A DNA stretch of 56,454 nucleotides from Nemertoderma westbladi (taxonomy: Eukaryota; Xenacoelomorpha; Nemertodermatida; Nemertodermatidae). The translations under genes and the position numbers were made by a program. Positions 11,316 through 22,288 of the stretch are shown piece by piece. The stretch covers positions 1-56,454 of the forward strand of contig JAUCBJ010000125.1 of assembly GCA_032718475.1 (NCBI GenBank). The letters are read 5' to 3'. Position 1 is the stretch's first letter. The number at the start of each line of letters is the position of its first letter. The notes beneath the pieces are model-generated. The model did no database searches. It had not been told where the DNA came from and worked only from the letters and a program-made list of their open reading frames with translations.

Positions 11316-14300
11316 TTAAGTTGGGGAGTCCCTAGATGTTTGTTGGATTAGGGAGGTGGTCGTGGGAAGAGTATCTTGCCTCCCATAGTTTCCGGAGAGT
11401 TCTCTGTCTCTTTCCAGTAAACATAAGCGACCAACTGGGCGATTGAGCTGCTGCGTCTCGAAGACAATTCCCGGTTTCTTGAAGTTACGTCGCATGACGA
11501 CGAGTTCTACCGATCGCACCAAACCATCATCAGAGATGTGAGTCTCGATGATACGACCTGTCTGCCACCTCTTACGTGGAAGATCTACATCCACAATAAG
11601 AACCATGTCTCCAGCGCTGACGTTTTCTTGCTGCGCAAACCACTTAGTTCGAAGTTGTAGCGTGGGCAGATAATGTTTTTCGAAATGATCAGCGAAACGA
11701 CGGGATAACAACTGCATGAGTTGCCAAGTTTGCCGGCAGTATTCGTCTCCGTCTGTGATTTCCGATTGTGGGAGCATGGCTACAGGTTTCTTCAGTAGGA
11801 AGTGCGCGGGTGTTAGCGCTTCCAGGGAATCGGGACTCGATGAGACTGGCATAAGCGGTCTCTCGTTGAGATAGGCGGCGATTTCCTCCATTAACGTCCG
11901 CAAAAGTTCGTCGGTGAGATACGCGCGGCAAGGCACTATAAAGTGAAATGCTGTCTTCACACTTCTTATTAATCTCTCCCAACTTCCTCCCCACCAAGGG
12001 GCGTCGGCGGCGTTGAAGGTCCAGCTAGACGCTGTTACTCGTAGCTGATCGTCCACCTGTCTTTGGTTCCAATCTTTGACGTAAGCTTTGATTTCATTGT
12101 TGGCACCAATGAAGTTAGTTCCCTTATCAGATCTCATCGTGTTACTAGTGCCAAAGCGAGCGATCTGTCGTCGTAAGCTTAATAGGAAGCTGTTGGTCGA
12201 TAAATCGTTCACCATATCGAGATGGATAGCTCTACAAGTCATACAAACAAAGATTACACACCATCTCTTGACTATAGTCCTAGCACGATATACTTCAATA
12301 GGGCCAAATAAATCCACACCGGTATTAGTAAAGGGTGGTTCATAGAAGCTTACTCGTTCCCTAGGTAATTCTGCCTCTCGCTGTGTTAAAGGCCTACTGA
12401 ATGCTTTCCTACAGGGTATACAGTTCCTAAGAACTTGGTTCAGAGCTCTACGGGGTTTATAAAAATAATAGCGAGTTCGAATTTCGCTAAGAACTCGTTC
12501 CCTACCAGCATGATAAAGTTTGCTGTGAACATCTACAATCATCTTGACTTGTATTTCAAGATTTCTAATGAGTATGGGGAACTTAGTGTCAAAGGATAAT
12601 GGGGCATTCGTTAATCTTCCTCCAACACGTATCAACCCATCTATCATTGTGCTAGAGAAACGATCCCTTAAGCGCATCTGTGGATTTCTCAACAACAGGA
12701 AATACTTATCGGAATCTTCATAGCATTGCAGGAGTCTCAGCATCTGCTTGTTGGTTTCTTCATGCTCCTGATAACTGATCTTCTCCTTCAGAAACCTGTC
12801 GGGTATCTTATATTTGGGAAGATCTTTAATAACATGGACCTGCACTGATGTTATTGGAGCGGTATCACCTTTGGCCTTCATCCCGGAGTAGTGATGGTGA
12901 AAACATCTCTTTAAATATGTAACGGCCTTACAGAGCCGATTCCAGGAACTGTAGTGATGTATCGCTCTCTGCAGAAGAGGTGAGAGTCCTTGCGAGACGT
13001 CTGGTATTCCAGATTTCCAATCCTTCTCACGGATTTCCACAACAAGTTTATTTGTGGCTGTGGGTTTCTGATCCAAAGCGTCGTCTCCGGAAGTATGTAG
13101 TACAGACAGATCTACCATAGGTTTGAATAACTTCGATTTACTCGCCCGAGTTTTAGGTTTGACTTTCTCCGCTCCCTTGGCCTGTCTAATCTCTGCTGTA
13201 GTAAGATGAGGAGGCCATTCTTCTTCTTCTTTGTAGAGGAAGTCGGGTCCACCTAACCAGTCTGGAGTATCTACCAGTTCTTGTGGAGTTGCTCCCCTGG
13301 AGGCGATGTCTGCTGGGTTAATCGTTCCGGGGCAATGTCTCCATTGATCCATCGTTGTGCGACTGAGTATAATGGCTACTCTGTTGGTAACGAAGACGCT
13401 GAACTGACAGACTTCATTGGTTATATACTCCAACACGAGTAAAGCATCGGTCCAATAGACAGTTTTCTCCAGTGGATAGTCGATCTGTTTTGTTACATTC
13501 CGGCCGATGGCTGTGGCGTATAGAGCCGCTTTTAACTCCGCTCGAGGAACTTTTAACTTGTTGTTTATCAATGCCTTAGAGGTAACTAAGGCGACTTTGA
13601 TTCCGTCCGGAGTTTCCACCCTTAGGTAGGCTACTATACCTATTCCCATATCGCTGGCGTCTCCAAACACATGGAGTTGATAGGAATACGTAGGGAGAAC
13701 ATGACCAAAATATGAACGGGAAATTATAAAGTTCTCGATGGCCGGTAGAGAATCTTCCCATTTCATCCACTTCTTTAATAATTCTCCCTTAAGTGGATCG
13801 TCCCATGAGTGGTTTTCAAGCCACATTTGTTGTACTAAGCTCCGAGCAATCAATATAACTGGGCTAATAAATCCCAATGGATCGAAATAAGTGCTCAGGA
13901 TACTTAGACAAATCCGTTTAGTCCAAACTGGATTATCTCGCTGTTTTAGTTGGAAAAACAGGATATCTCTTTCGGTGTCCCATTTCAAACCAAGGGTTTT
14001 AGTCTCTGGGAGATCATCCTTTATTAGATCTAGGTCTTTTGCTCCTCGATCTTCTACCGGGATCGACTCCAGAAACTCACGGGAGTTGCTGGTGAATTTA
14101 GTTAATCGAAATCCACCTTTCTTTAAGCACTCTACCGTTCTTTTAGCGACCTCAATGGCTTCTGCGACTGAGGGAAGGGACTTTAGATTATCGTCCATGT
14201 AGATGTCTCTCTTGATGTTGTCAATCACCTCTTTAGAGAAGGCGTCTCGGTTGTCATCCGCAGTAGTGCGCACCACGGAACAGGCGTTTGAAGGGCTCGA

Positions 14301-17279
14301 GATTATCCCAAAAGCCTGGATGGTCATCCAGTACTCCACCGGTTTCTGGTTGAGGTCTCCTTCAGGCCACCACAGAAATCGTAGGCTATCTCGATCCCTA
14401 TCCAGCGCTTTGACTTGTAAGAACATGCCTTCTATATCTGAGGCGAAAGCAATGGAATATTGTCTTAATCTTAATAGTATTCCCAACAAGGATTGGAGTA
14501 AGTTGGGTCCGGGTAACAATTCAGAATTAAGAGATTGGCCCATATAGAGGGCGGAGCCGTCAAACACCACTCGTACTTCATGGGGTTTACCGGGTTTGGG
14601 AACATAATGGTGAGTTAAATAATATGTTCTCTCAGTTATAGGTGTTTCTTCCGGTACTAGCTCCGCATATCCTTTGCTAATAAACTTCTTCAACTGCGTT
14701 TTATACATTTCTTTAGCTGAAGAGTTTGCCGTAAGGCGTCGATGTAGTTGAGCAATTCTTTTCTCCGCCAAGGGTCTGTTGTTAATGAACTTTGGTTCTC
14801 GCTTTCGGAAAGGAAGACCGATCTCATATCTACCTTGATCTTTAAGAAAACGAATAGTTGTCGCTTGGATCTGCTTGGCTCTTTCTTCCTCCACTGATAG
14901 GGCCTTATCGTAGGAGTTGGGCTCTACAGCCTCTTGAGTAAAGAATCTCACGGCGTGTTCATCCCGAGTCTTGGCATTATAACATTCAATGACGTCATTA
15001 AGCTCGTCGTTATAGTCGTCTCGCTCTGATGGAAGAAGGAGTTGACATAAGTTCACTTGGTTTTGCCAAGTCTCGTTTTCCTTAAGGAGATCGATGGCAT
15101 TCTCCTCATCGAAGAGTTGGTGTAAATCGTCGTTGTCTGAGGAGTATGGAGTTCCCTCAGTTGGATCGTCTAACTCACTGTTCTCAACTTCCCATTCTCG
15201 CACTTGATATACCTGATCTTTCGGTAATCTTTCCATGAGAGTTCTACGGGAAGGGCCAGTAAAGTACCAACCCAGTCTAGTTCTTACCGCATAAGGTTGT
15301 AATGGTTGCGGTTGAGCAGGCCGTTTCTCCAATGTCTCGAGCGCTTCATGCGCGTTTTGACCGATGAGTATTTGCACTCCAGGGTAATCGGTGTCGAATC
15401 TAAGTATTTCCAGTTGCTGGGTGAAATCGTCCTCATCCCAGTTATAAGGTTCCACTTGGGTGGTAGCGAAGTTCTTTATCGCCACCATTTTTACTGACCT
15501 TATACTATGTTCTCCTAGTTCATCCTGGGGGGTGGACAACGCACCTACATAATAATCCGCTGTTACTGTAGATTTCCAAACCTGCATAATTCCTGACATG
15601 TTTAGCTTAGTTCGGAACTTGGGTTGTCCAGCAAATATGTCTTTGGCTAGTTCTTTGTCGATGAATGTTCCTGTACTACCGGAGTCAAGGAGGGCGTTCA
15701 CTACATTACTCCTTTTAGGTCCGTGTACCCTTACCTGTACTACAGGAAATTCTCGGATTCCTACATTGGAAGTTGGTGCTTTCCAAGATGGTTGTCGATC
15801 AGAAGTAGTTAGAGTGAGGTCGCTGTCTGTATCTTTTTCATACGTGAGTGCTCGATACACTGCGGTATTTATCATGTAACAGGATTCGTTTTCGTCGGAG
15901 AACTCATCCGTATAGAATCCTTCCATCTCAGATTGATCAGTGTCGTTCACATCACTGAATTGGACATGTAGTTCGGAATCACTTACCTGACTCGGACTAT
16001 TTCGCTCGAATTCAGTGTGCAACAAGATATGATGTTTCGCACCGCACTTTGCACACCTTGTGTCGGAGTAACAGGTTCGTCGTTGGTGTCCTTGTCTGAG
16101 GCAATTATAACATAACCGCTTATCCCACATGACTTCCCGTCTCTCCGTTAATGATTTCTTCAGGAATTCATCACACATATTTAAGCGGTGGGTCCTGTCA
16201 CATAGCGCACATTTCGGTTTGATGTTACTTACCTTATTTTGAATAACATTGTGCACACTCATTCTTTCTTCGGGCTTTCTCACCTGAATTCTCTTGGGAG
16301 ACATAGGAGGGGTTTTTCTTACCTGTTCTCTCCTGTCATTGGTTCGAGACTTGAATTTACTTACCTGATCTTTAGGCATTTTATTGACATAATAAGATCT
16401 TTCAGTGTCTTTCCCGCTATCCTCTCCTTGAGAAGTCTGGCTTTCGCCGTCGTCTGTATAACACACTGGTGTTACCTTTCTCCTGGAGACGGGTTTCTCA
16501 CTTACCTTGTTTTCCGGTGTCTTCTCTCTGGACTGCTTTATGAGCTGTAATTTCACTTCGCCATCCAAGAATGACATGAGATCAGCCATGGTAGGGTCTT
16601 GTTGTTGTTGTTCCATCATGTATAACACTTTCTTATCCCAGCGTGTACCTACTCCACCCTTCGGTAAAGTAGAAGCCACTGCTCGAATAACCATAGCACT
16701 CTGATACTCATGAGACTTACCTAGCCAATCTAATTGTCTGCAGATCTCATGAATCTCATCGGGAAACTCTATAATACCGCTGCTAATAAACTTTCGGGGC
16801 GCTACCAACTTTGCATACAAATACCCAGCTATGTTATTCCTATTACCATACCTGATGTTTAGTGTATCCCAAACTTGTCTTAATCCGTCTGGATGTCCAA
16901 TAAACTTTAACGCCATTAACTTGGGAGATCCTTCCAAACACTCGATGAGGAATCGAAGTTTCTCTCCATTAGATAGTACAGAGTTCTGTATGTTATCTTT
17001 GTAATATTCATTAAAAGGTAACCATTTCATCTCATCTCCATTGAACTTGACGATCTCTCCCACCTTTACCGCTTGCCGGGCTTCGGTTCTAGCCATTTGA
17101 CGCGTAAAACTTTCTTGGGCCATCGTGTTATTTAATATCGAGTTATCGGTATATAAATTTCTCGGATTATGATCAGGTCTATAGGGAATATCATTATCAA
17201 CAGGTTTATAATTACCCTTAATAGGGTTTACTATAGGAGTTTCTACTTCCCTAGCAGTATAGATGCGTGTAGGCTCCAC
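11316..17279 (-). CDS. BEL/Pao gag-pol polyprotein (capsid-NC, PR, RT, RNase H, INT)
   Basis: This open frame of 1987 codons is the core of a BEL/Pao retrotransposon. In order: a DUF1759-type gag domain (about 80-240), a CCHC zinc knuckle CYNCLRQGHQRRTC (about 395-410), an aspartic protease with ALLDSGSTGTFI (about 534), an RT with VVFDGSA and FASDIEGMF and the catalytic box YMDDNL (about 1026), an RNase H with VFGDASD (about 1205), and an integrase with an HHCC finger (LYHAGRE...NCIPCRK, about 1620) and the D,D,E core (GVDLFGP about 1658, SDKGTNFIG about 1723). All catalytic residues I can check are present. The first codon given is GTG, and the frame runs upstream into the preceding ORF. 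It is therefore probably expressed as a continuation of gag and not from its own ATG. Confidence 0.93.
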   Translation of the reverse strand: MEPTRIYTAREVETPIVNPIKGNYKPVDNDIPYRPDHNPRNLYTDNSILNNTMAQESFTRQMARTEARQAVKVGEIVKFNGDEMKWLPFNEYYKDNIQNSVLSNGEKLRFLIECLEGSPKLMALKFIGHPDGLRQVWDTLNIRYGNRNNIAGYLYAKLVAPRKFISSGIIEFPDEIHEICRQLDWLGKSHEYQSAMVIRAVASTLPKGGVGTRWDKKVLYMMEQQQQDPTMADLMSFLDGEVKLQLIKQSREKTPENKVSEKPVSRRKVTPVCYTDDGESQTSQGEDSGKDTERSYYVNKMPKDQVSKFKSRTNDRREQVRKTPPMSPKRIQVRKPEERMSVHNVIQNKVSNIKPKCALCDRTHRLNMCDEFLKKSLTERREVMWDKRLCYNCLRQGHQRRTCYSDTRCAKCGAKHHILLHTEFERNSPSQVSDSELHVQFSDVNDTDQSEMEGFYTDEFSDENESCYMINTAVYRALTYEKDTDSDLTLTTSDRQPSWKAPTSNVGIREFPVVQVRVHGPKRSNVVNALLDSGSTGTFIDKELAKDIFAGQPKFRTKLNMSGIMQVWKSTVTADYYVGALSTPQDELGEHSIRSVKMVAIKNFATTQVEPYNWDEDDFTQQLEILRFDTDYPGVQILIGQNAHEALETLEKRPAQPQPLQPYAVRTRLGWYFTGPSRRTLMERLPKDQVYQVREWEVENSELDDPTEGTPYSSDNDDLHQLFDEENAIDLLKENETWQNQVNLCQLLLPSERDDYNDELNDVIECYNAKTRDEHAVRFFTQEAVEPNSYDKALSVEEERAKQIQATTIRFLKDQGRYEIGLPFRKREPKFINNRPLAEKRIAQLHRRLTANSSAKEMYKTQLKKFISKGYAELVPEETPITERTYYLTHHYVPKPGKPHEVRVVFDGSALYMGQSLNSELLPGPNLLQSLLGILLRLRQYSIAFASDIEGMFLQVKALDRDRDSLRFLWWPEGDLNQKPVEYWMTIQAFGIISSPSNACSVVRTTADDNRDAFSKEVIDNIKRDIYMDDNLKSLPSVAEAIEVAKRTVECLKKGGFRLTKFTSNSREFLESIPVEDRGAKDLDLIKDDLPETKTLGLKWDTERDILFFQLKQRDNPVWTKRICLSILSTYFDPLGFISPVILIARSLVQQMWLENHSWDDPLKGELLKKWMKWEDSLPAIENFIISRSYFGHVLPTYSYQLHVFGDASDMGIGIVAYLRVETPDGIKVALVTSKALINNKLKVPRAELKAALYATAIGRNVTKQIDYPLEKTVYWTDALLVLEYITNEVCQFSVFVTNRVAIILSRTTMDQWRHCPGTINPADIASRGATPQELVDTPDWLGGPDFLYKEEEEWPPHLTTAEIRQAKGAEKVKPKTRASKSKLFKPMVDLSVLHTSGDDALDQKPTATNKLVVEIREKDWKSGIPDVSQGLSPLLQRAIHHYSSWNRLCKAVTYLKRCFHHHYSGMKAKGDTAPITSVQVHVIKDLPKYKIPDRFLKEKISYQEHEETNKQMLRLLQCYEDSDKYFLLLRNPQMRLRDRFSSTMIDGLIRVGGRLTNAPLSFDTKFPILIRNLEIQVKMIVDVHSKLYHAGRERVLSEIRTRYYFYKPRRALNQVLRNCIPCRKAFSRPLTQREAELPRERVSFYEPPFTNTGVDLFGPIEVYRARTIVKRWCVIFVCMTCRAIHLDMVNDLSTNSFLLSLRRQIARFGTSNTMRSDKGTNFIGANNEIKAYVKDWNQRQVDDQLRVTASSWTFNAADAPWWGGSWERLIRSVKTAFHFIVPCRAYLTDELLRTLMEEIAAYLNERPLMPVSSSPDSLEALTPAHFLLKKPVAMLPQSEITDGDEYCRQTWQLMQLLSRRFADHFEKHYLPTLQLRTKWFAQQENVSAGDMVLIVDVDLPRKRWQTGRIIETHISDDGLVRSVELVVMRRNFKKPGIVFETQQLNRPVGRLCLLERDRELSGNYGRQDTLPTTTSLIQQTSRDSPT

Positions 17280-17323
17280 ACCTTGCGCATGGGATACTTC
17301 AGACCTAACGGGTTGACATATTG

Positions 17324-18406
17324 TTACAAGGGTGGTGATATACCCTTTTGTAAATTTACTAATTTATCGCGTTCTAGCGCGATACTTTGCTGCACTTCTT
17401 GCAACTCTAACCTACTTTCCTTTACGGTTCCCTTTAACTGTTGAACAGTCCCTTCTAACTCTCGGACCTGTTGGGAGGAGCGCACTCGATTCTCCTCCAT
17501 CTTTCCGAGGAGAATATCCATCCCCCGCCGTCTCTCGTCTACCCAATCAACCGCCGAAGCGGGATCCGCCAACGTCGTAGCGGGCAGACAAGGGACTAAG
17601 GGCGATATATCCTTTATATTTCGCTCGGAGTCCAGGACCGATACTGTTTCAGGGGCTGTTCCTCTAGGCACAGATAATTTGGTGCTGTGTAAAGGGAATT
17701 TAAAGGTGGGTTCTGGGAGCACAGGTGTCTCTATCACCGAAGAGGTGATTTCAAGAACAGGCCTAATTATTTCAGGCTCATCTACTATAGTAGGGAGTCT
17801 TTCTATTTTAATTATTTGGTCTGTGGGTTCTGTACTACCTAAATCTGTGTTATTTAGTTGCCTTCTAACAGCTGGGGGCAAATCAGGCAATTTCTGACGG
17901 TGGGACATTCTTTTACGTCTGCTTAGGCGAGATCGATTTCCTCCGCCTTCAGGATCGGTGGTATTGCCTTCCTCAGATGATGTATAACCCTGTCTTTTGG
18001 GAGTAGATCGATTCATCATCTGCATATTACTAGCTGTTAACTGTTCACTGAAGTTGTCTTGCTTCTCTTGAAGATTTTCCAACTCTAGTTGGGTTGTCTC
18101 TTCAGATGCCCTCCGTTCTGCTTCTGCCACTGCTATTTTTCTTTCCGCTTCGGCCGCTGCCGCTTTTCTTGCCGCTTCTACTGCTGCAGCTGCCGCTTTT
18201 GCTTCTGCCGCTGCCGCTTTTGCCTCTGCCGCTGCCTCTGCTGCTTTTCTATCCGCTTCTGCCGCTGCCACTGCCGCTGCTGCTGTCTTTCTATCTTCTA
18301 TCCGTTTTTTCTTTACTTGTTCTTCTTGAACCTTAGCGATGCGGATGCTTTCATTGAATTTAGCTTGGTTCGCAGCTAACCTATCCACATTGATTGCATC
18401 CAACAC
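17324..18406 (-). CDS. gag middle segment, Ala-rich coiled coil, BEL element
   Basis: A 360-codon frame lying between the gag N-terminal part and pol, in a third reading frame. Residues about 20-125 are a long Ala/Glu/Lys/Arg heptad-like coiled coil (runs of AEAERKIAVAEAERR type). A Ser/Pro-rich middle follows, then a second short coiled coil near the C-terminus. There is no ATG near its beginning (the first codon given is GTG, and the frame opens only about 40 nt upstream). It overlaps open sequence of both neighbours in other frames, so it is most simply the middle of one gag separated by two frame changes. Coiled coils upstream of the DUF1759 domain fit a gag assembly role. A separate protein is possible but less likely. 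Confidence 0.6.
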   Translation of the reverse strand: MLDAINVDRLAANQAKFNESIRIAKVQEEQVKKKRIEDRKTAAAAVAAAEADRKAAEAAAEAKAAAAEAKAAAAAVEAARKAAAAEAERKIAVAEAERRASEETTQLELENLQEKQDNFSEQLTASNMQMMNRSTPKRQGYTSSEEGNTTDPEGGGNRSRLSRRKRMSHRQKLPDLPPAVRRQLNNTDLGSTEPTDQIIKIERLPTIVDEPEIIRPVLEITSSVIETPVLPEPTFKFPLHSTKLSVPRGTAPETVSVLDSERNIKDISPLVPCLPATTLADPASAVDWVDERRRGMDILLGKMEENRVRSSQQVRELEGTVQQLKGTVKESRLELQEVQQSIALERDKLVNLQKGISPPL

Positions 18407-18431
18407 ACGCTGGGCTCCTTCACTATTAGGG

Positions 18432-19460
18432 CTAAGCCCCTCTAACTCTTCTCCTCAACTCTTCATCTCCTACAAAACGTTGATAGTCCGACAGATAGAT
18501 GTCAATGGCATCCCTCTTATGCGGCTTCTCTGCCGTCGCTTCACTTTCCACTTGGGAAAAGGTAGCGTCTGTGGATTCCCCAAGTGTTGAGCGCTCATCT
18601 AACTGCGATTTCCACGGGGCAGCTCTTTGAACTTGGAGACTCACTGGTTGAAACCAAGTCTTTACGGCAACTTGCAACGACGTGTCTTGTTTTCTTTTAG
18701 AAGCCTCCTCAAAGGCCGATAAGATTAGCCTGATTCGTAGAATTCTTTCTCTAACTTGATAAAGCAGCTGTCCCTGCTCTTGAGGTCCTTGTGGTTGTTG
18801 AAACAGTTGTTCTAATCGCTCCATGGAGCTGAAAAATCCCTGTACATATCCGGCTGCGGACCTCTTCCACACAGCTGGATCGATGGTTTCCTTGGTTACT
18901 CCCATCCTGTGTATATCTTCCCAGACAGCTTCTGATAAATCAAACGGGAGTCCGGGTCCGGGGAAGTTCCATTGCGACTCGACAATAGACTTCAGTTCTT
19001 CCCTTGTGTATCCCGCATAATTATCTTTAGTCGATCGCTTACTTCTCGCCCAATCGATCTGGTGTTCTTCCACCGCAATCAATAACCTAGTGAGTACGGC
19101 TGCAGGAAGGATGAGAAGGGGATCCGAATAAACCTCATCCGTCATCTTTGCCCCGCGCTCGGGTGTCAGCTCTACAGTATCCTCACTACTGGAGCTGTCG
19201 GGCCGTTAAGAAATAAGTTCTTGGCTCGCGGGTTGTTGTTGTTCCGCTGCTTCTTGGTCCCGCTTGACCTGAGCTCAAGTGCCTATGATAGACCTACGGT
19301 GTTGGATTAGCCTAGGGTCCGATATTACTACAGGAGGGATGACCTTCCTCACAGTAGGAGGTGAACTGAACTTAGGTCTAGACGGTTCTACAGCCCTATC
19401 TGAGTCGCAGATAGTTACATCTAATAAACTGTCTGACAGGTTCTGCTTGGTATCAGACAT
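18432..19460 (-). pseudogene. gag N-terminal region of the BEL element, interrupted by two stops
   Basis: From the ATG at 19460 one frame runs to 18432 and is coding-like throughout. It is interrupted by a TGA (19275-19277) and a TAA (19206-19208). The downstream part has its own ATG at 19145 and is open for 237 codons. It contains amphipathic helices and a Gln-rich stretch near residue 115. It lies immediately 5' of the coiled-coil segment and in the same frame as pol. I recognise no catalytic motif and take it as the N-terminal part of gag because of its place. If the 19145 ATG is used, the product is an intact 237-aa protein and only the first 60 codons are separate. The breaks could be decay or readthrough sites. 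Confidence 0.5.
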
Positions 19461-19600
19461 GTTTGTTTGCACAGTTGAATGCTTACTGCTATATTACAGT
19501 CTAAGCAAGTCTAGTAATTCAGTATTAACTGTTAGCCTAGTAATTAATTACCGATAATGCTACTCAGTGTAGCGTGATATATATATATAATATATTAGAA

Positions 19601-19850
19601 TACCGGTATGCTTATAGTATATATAAGTATTATTACAGACTAGGTTTGTTACAGAATACCGGTATAATTTTAGCACAAATATATAAATATATAATAGGCC
19701 TATCATGAATACCGGTATGCAGCTTACACTTATAATGTATATATATAAGTATAATTACAGACTAGAATTAATTACAGAATACCAGTATAGTTTCAGCCTA
19801 AAATTTATAGAAATAAATATAATAAGCCTATGGTAAATACCGGTATGTCA
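19601..19850. repeat. tandem imperfect repeats with AATACCGGTATG
   Basis: The phrase aataccggtatg recurs with spacings of 109 and 128 bp (taccggtatg at 19601, 19710 and 19838). Between copies the tata-rich filler and attacagactag are shared. It lies in the 5' leader of the BEL element. There is no gene from here to the Polinton. Confidence 0.7.
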
Positions 19851-20800
19851 ATTATTTCAATAATTGAATTTCTGAATTTTTAAGGGTTACTTAGTTACTT
19901 TACTTACTTTATTACCGTTATTGGAGCAGTAGTCCAACTGATATTGAGACCTAATTGTTGTAAGGCAGGCCTACTATTTATAAATCGTTAGAGTTGATTT
20001 ATAATATATATACCCGTTTAAATGGGTTTTTTCCAATATTTGAAATAAATGTTATTATTTCTGGGTGGAGTCACTACACAGAAGCTGTGCGCTCTCAGTG
20101 GAGTGCTACTTGTTGGACACTAAAACAAATAATTCTAATTTACCTAAGTTACTTATTACTACAAATTACGTACAATTCGGGTTGAGATTACAATCTCTAA
20201 ATAAACACAAAAATTTAATTACAAATACACAAATACGAATTTTTAGGGTAATTTTACAAGAAGTCTACAAACCAGCCTAACAAAGGGTTAGAATCTGGTT
20301 ATTAAAACGGACAGGATACTACGGTATTTGAAAATAATAAGTAGTAGTAAATATATTGCGCTGTCCCGATAGGAAAATACCACCGTCTGACGACCTATAG
20401 CCGTATCGCTATAGGTACTACGTTATGTATCACGGAGTGTTCCTACCCAGAAGTTAATTACCGCGGTCTACCAGAACCAACGTGCCTATTAACCACTTTA
20501 CAACACAAATATACTGCCTACACACTAATTGCTTTAGGAAAGCACTGTACACTAAACCCTAAATTAGGTACAAGTACTTGTATAACAAATAATCAGTAGT
20601 TAAAAATACTTGAACAGCTAAAAGAACCACGGTATCTGCCGGAGTGACCAAAGCATAAAATCTCCAGTCTTTACCTACGCCAAGCAGCCCTGATGTAGTA
20701 CCGGAGTTAGTTTAACTATAACGGTATGTATAACAAGCACAATTACTGTAGGAATAAACTTGGGGAATGAATGTTGCAAATAATAGCATAAACTCTGAAT
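19851..20800. other. BEL 5' leader, no gene recognised
   Basis: This is the untranslated leader between the BEL 5' LTR (now displaced to the right by the Polinton) and gag. Short open frames here have no recognisable domain. Confidence 0.5.
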
Positions 20801-21380
20801 AATAAATATTACGCTACGCGTACAAACTACTCAAACAAAATGCAGACCAAATACTGACAGACTACTATCAAGCCTAAACAAACTACGGTATATGCAGACT
20901 CCGAAATGATTAGTTAGTATGCGTTCTAACCTAGTAGTACGACTTATTCTTTCACAGGGGGTTTACCTCACAGCACTTGAAGCCCCTACTTTCCTAACTG
21001 GCACTTTATCGGACAGATGCTCTACACACACCGAAATTTCCTCAGACCCAACAACAGCCAGACAACTATCCAGCCTACAAATTATCTAAATAAGAATTAT
21101 ACGCTACCTGTACAGACTACACAAACAAAGTACAGACCAAACGATGGCAGACTACTATCAAGCCTAAATAAACTACAGTATATGCAGACTCCGAAATGAT
21201 TAGTTAGTATGCGTTCTAACCTAGTAGTACGACTTATTCTTTCACAGGGGGTTTACCTCACAGCACTTGAAGCCCCTACTTTCCTAACTAGCACTTTATC
21301 GGACAGATGCTCTACACATACTGCAATCCGTTCAGACTTAACAACAGCTAGACAACAGTCAAGCCTACAAATTATCTGTA
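20801..21380. repeat. tandem duplication, 290-bp period, two units
   Basis: The units 20801-21090 and 21091-21380 match over their full length. The most conserved part begins tatgcagactccgaaatgat and runs about 150 bp with a single-base level of difference. It is in the BEL leader, directly before the Polinton insertion site. Confidence 0.88.
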
Positions 21381-21472
21381 CAATCTGAGCAGGCTTACAC
21401 GCCTTCTGCTCAATATTAGCCTACTAGTAAATAAAACTGACAGAAATAAGTAAAAACTCAATAAAAAACCGG

Positions 21473-22060
21473 AGTAGTAGGAGAAGCATAGATCTCACGC
21501 AACTCCTCCCTAGCTTGGGCTACGGGCTGCATCTCGGAGGCAATTAAAAAATGCCAAATTTCTGCGCTAAATCGAGGTGTTTAATGACCATCTGTCACCA
21601 ACAGTATTGATTCGTGTCGTTGCCTTCAACCAATCGTTGCTTATCACCTACGCGTAGCCTAACCTCACGATGCCTGCCTTACTCGACAACTGTTACCACC
21701 CGCGAGTATTGATTCGTGTCGTTGCATCAACCAACCATCGCATATTCATCTTCGCGTAACCTAACTTCTCAACGCATGGCTAGCCCCCACCCCTCACTAC
21801 GCTATTATATTATATCGAATCGATTGCCAACCAACCAACTCAACGATTATTTACCCACCGCTAACTAGCCAGCCAGCCAGCCAGCCACATACATAACACT
21901 ACTAACGATGACGTGGTCATCTACACGCATCACCACACACATATACCCCACCCAATATTATATCGATTGCCAACTCCACGACTGCTGTCACCAAATCAAC
22001 AAACCAACCAGTATGATACATGAGATTCCGTCACGTTCCAGCTATGCGTATACGAGCATT
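21473..22060 (+). repeat. left TIR of the Polinton
   Basis: Inverted copy of 39650-40259. The outer 450 bp match almost base for base. Towards the inner end small indels appear, and the similarity fades after cacgttccagctatgcgtat. It contains a GCCA microsatellite near 21868-21887. Confidence 0.92.
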
Positions 22061-22288
22061 AGTGATTATTATTACGCAATAATTTTTTTGTTTATACTGT
22101 AGTTCCCTACCGGCTAATCAACCAATCAATAAACCGAATTTAGGCTATTTTTCAGTTTAAGACCTGTATTATTTTTGAAAATATCTTATATATAATCTCT
22201 TGCTTTAATCACAATTAATCATTTGTAATGGTTTTAGTTTAAAAGTTTTTACTTTGTTTGTTTGATTTACAATAAAATAAATTAAATA

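Noticed and set aside
18089-18379. Cys-rich open frames on the plus strand opposite the Ala-rich coiled coil
   Set aside because: They are the antisense reading of the GCT/GCC-rich coiled-coil codons.
21908-22102. Open frame in the left TIR, and a matching one at 39573-39806 in the right TIR
   Set aside because: They lie in repeat sequence, have no domain and are not conserved between the two TIR copies as proteins.
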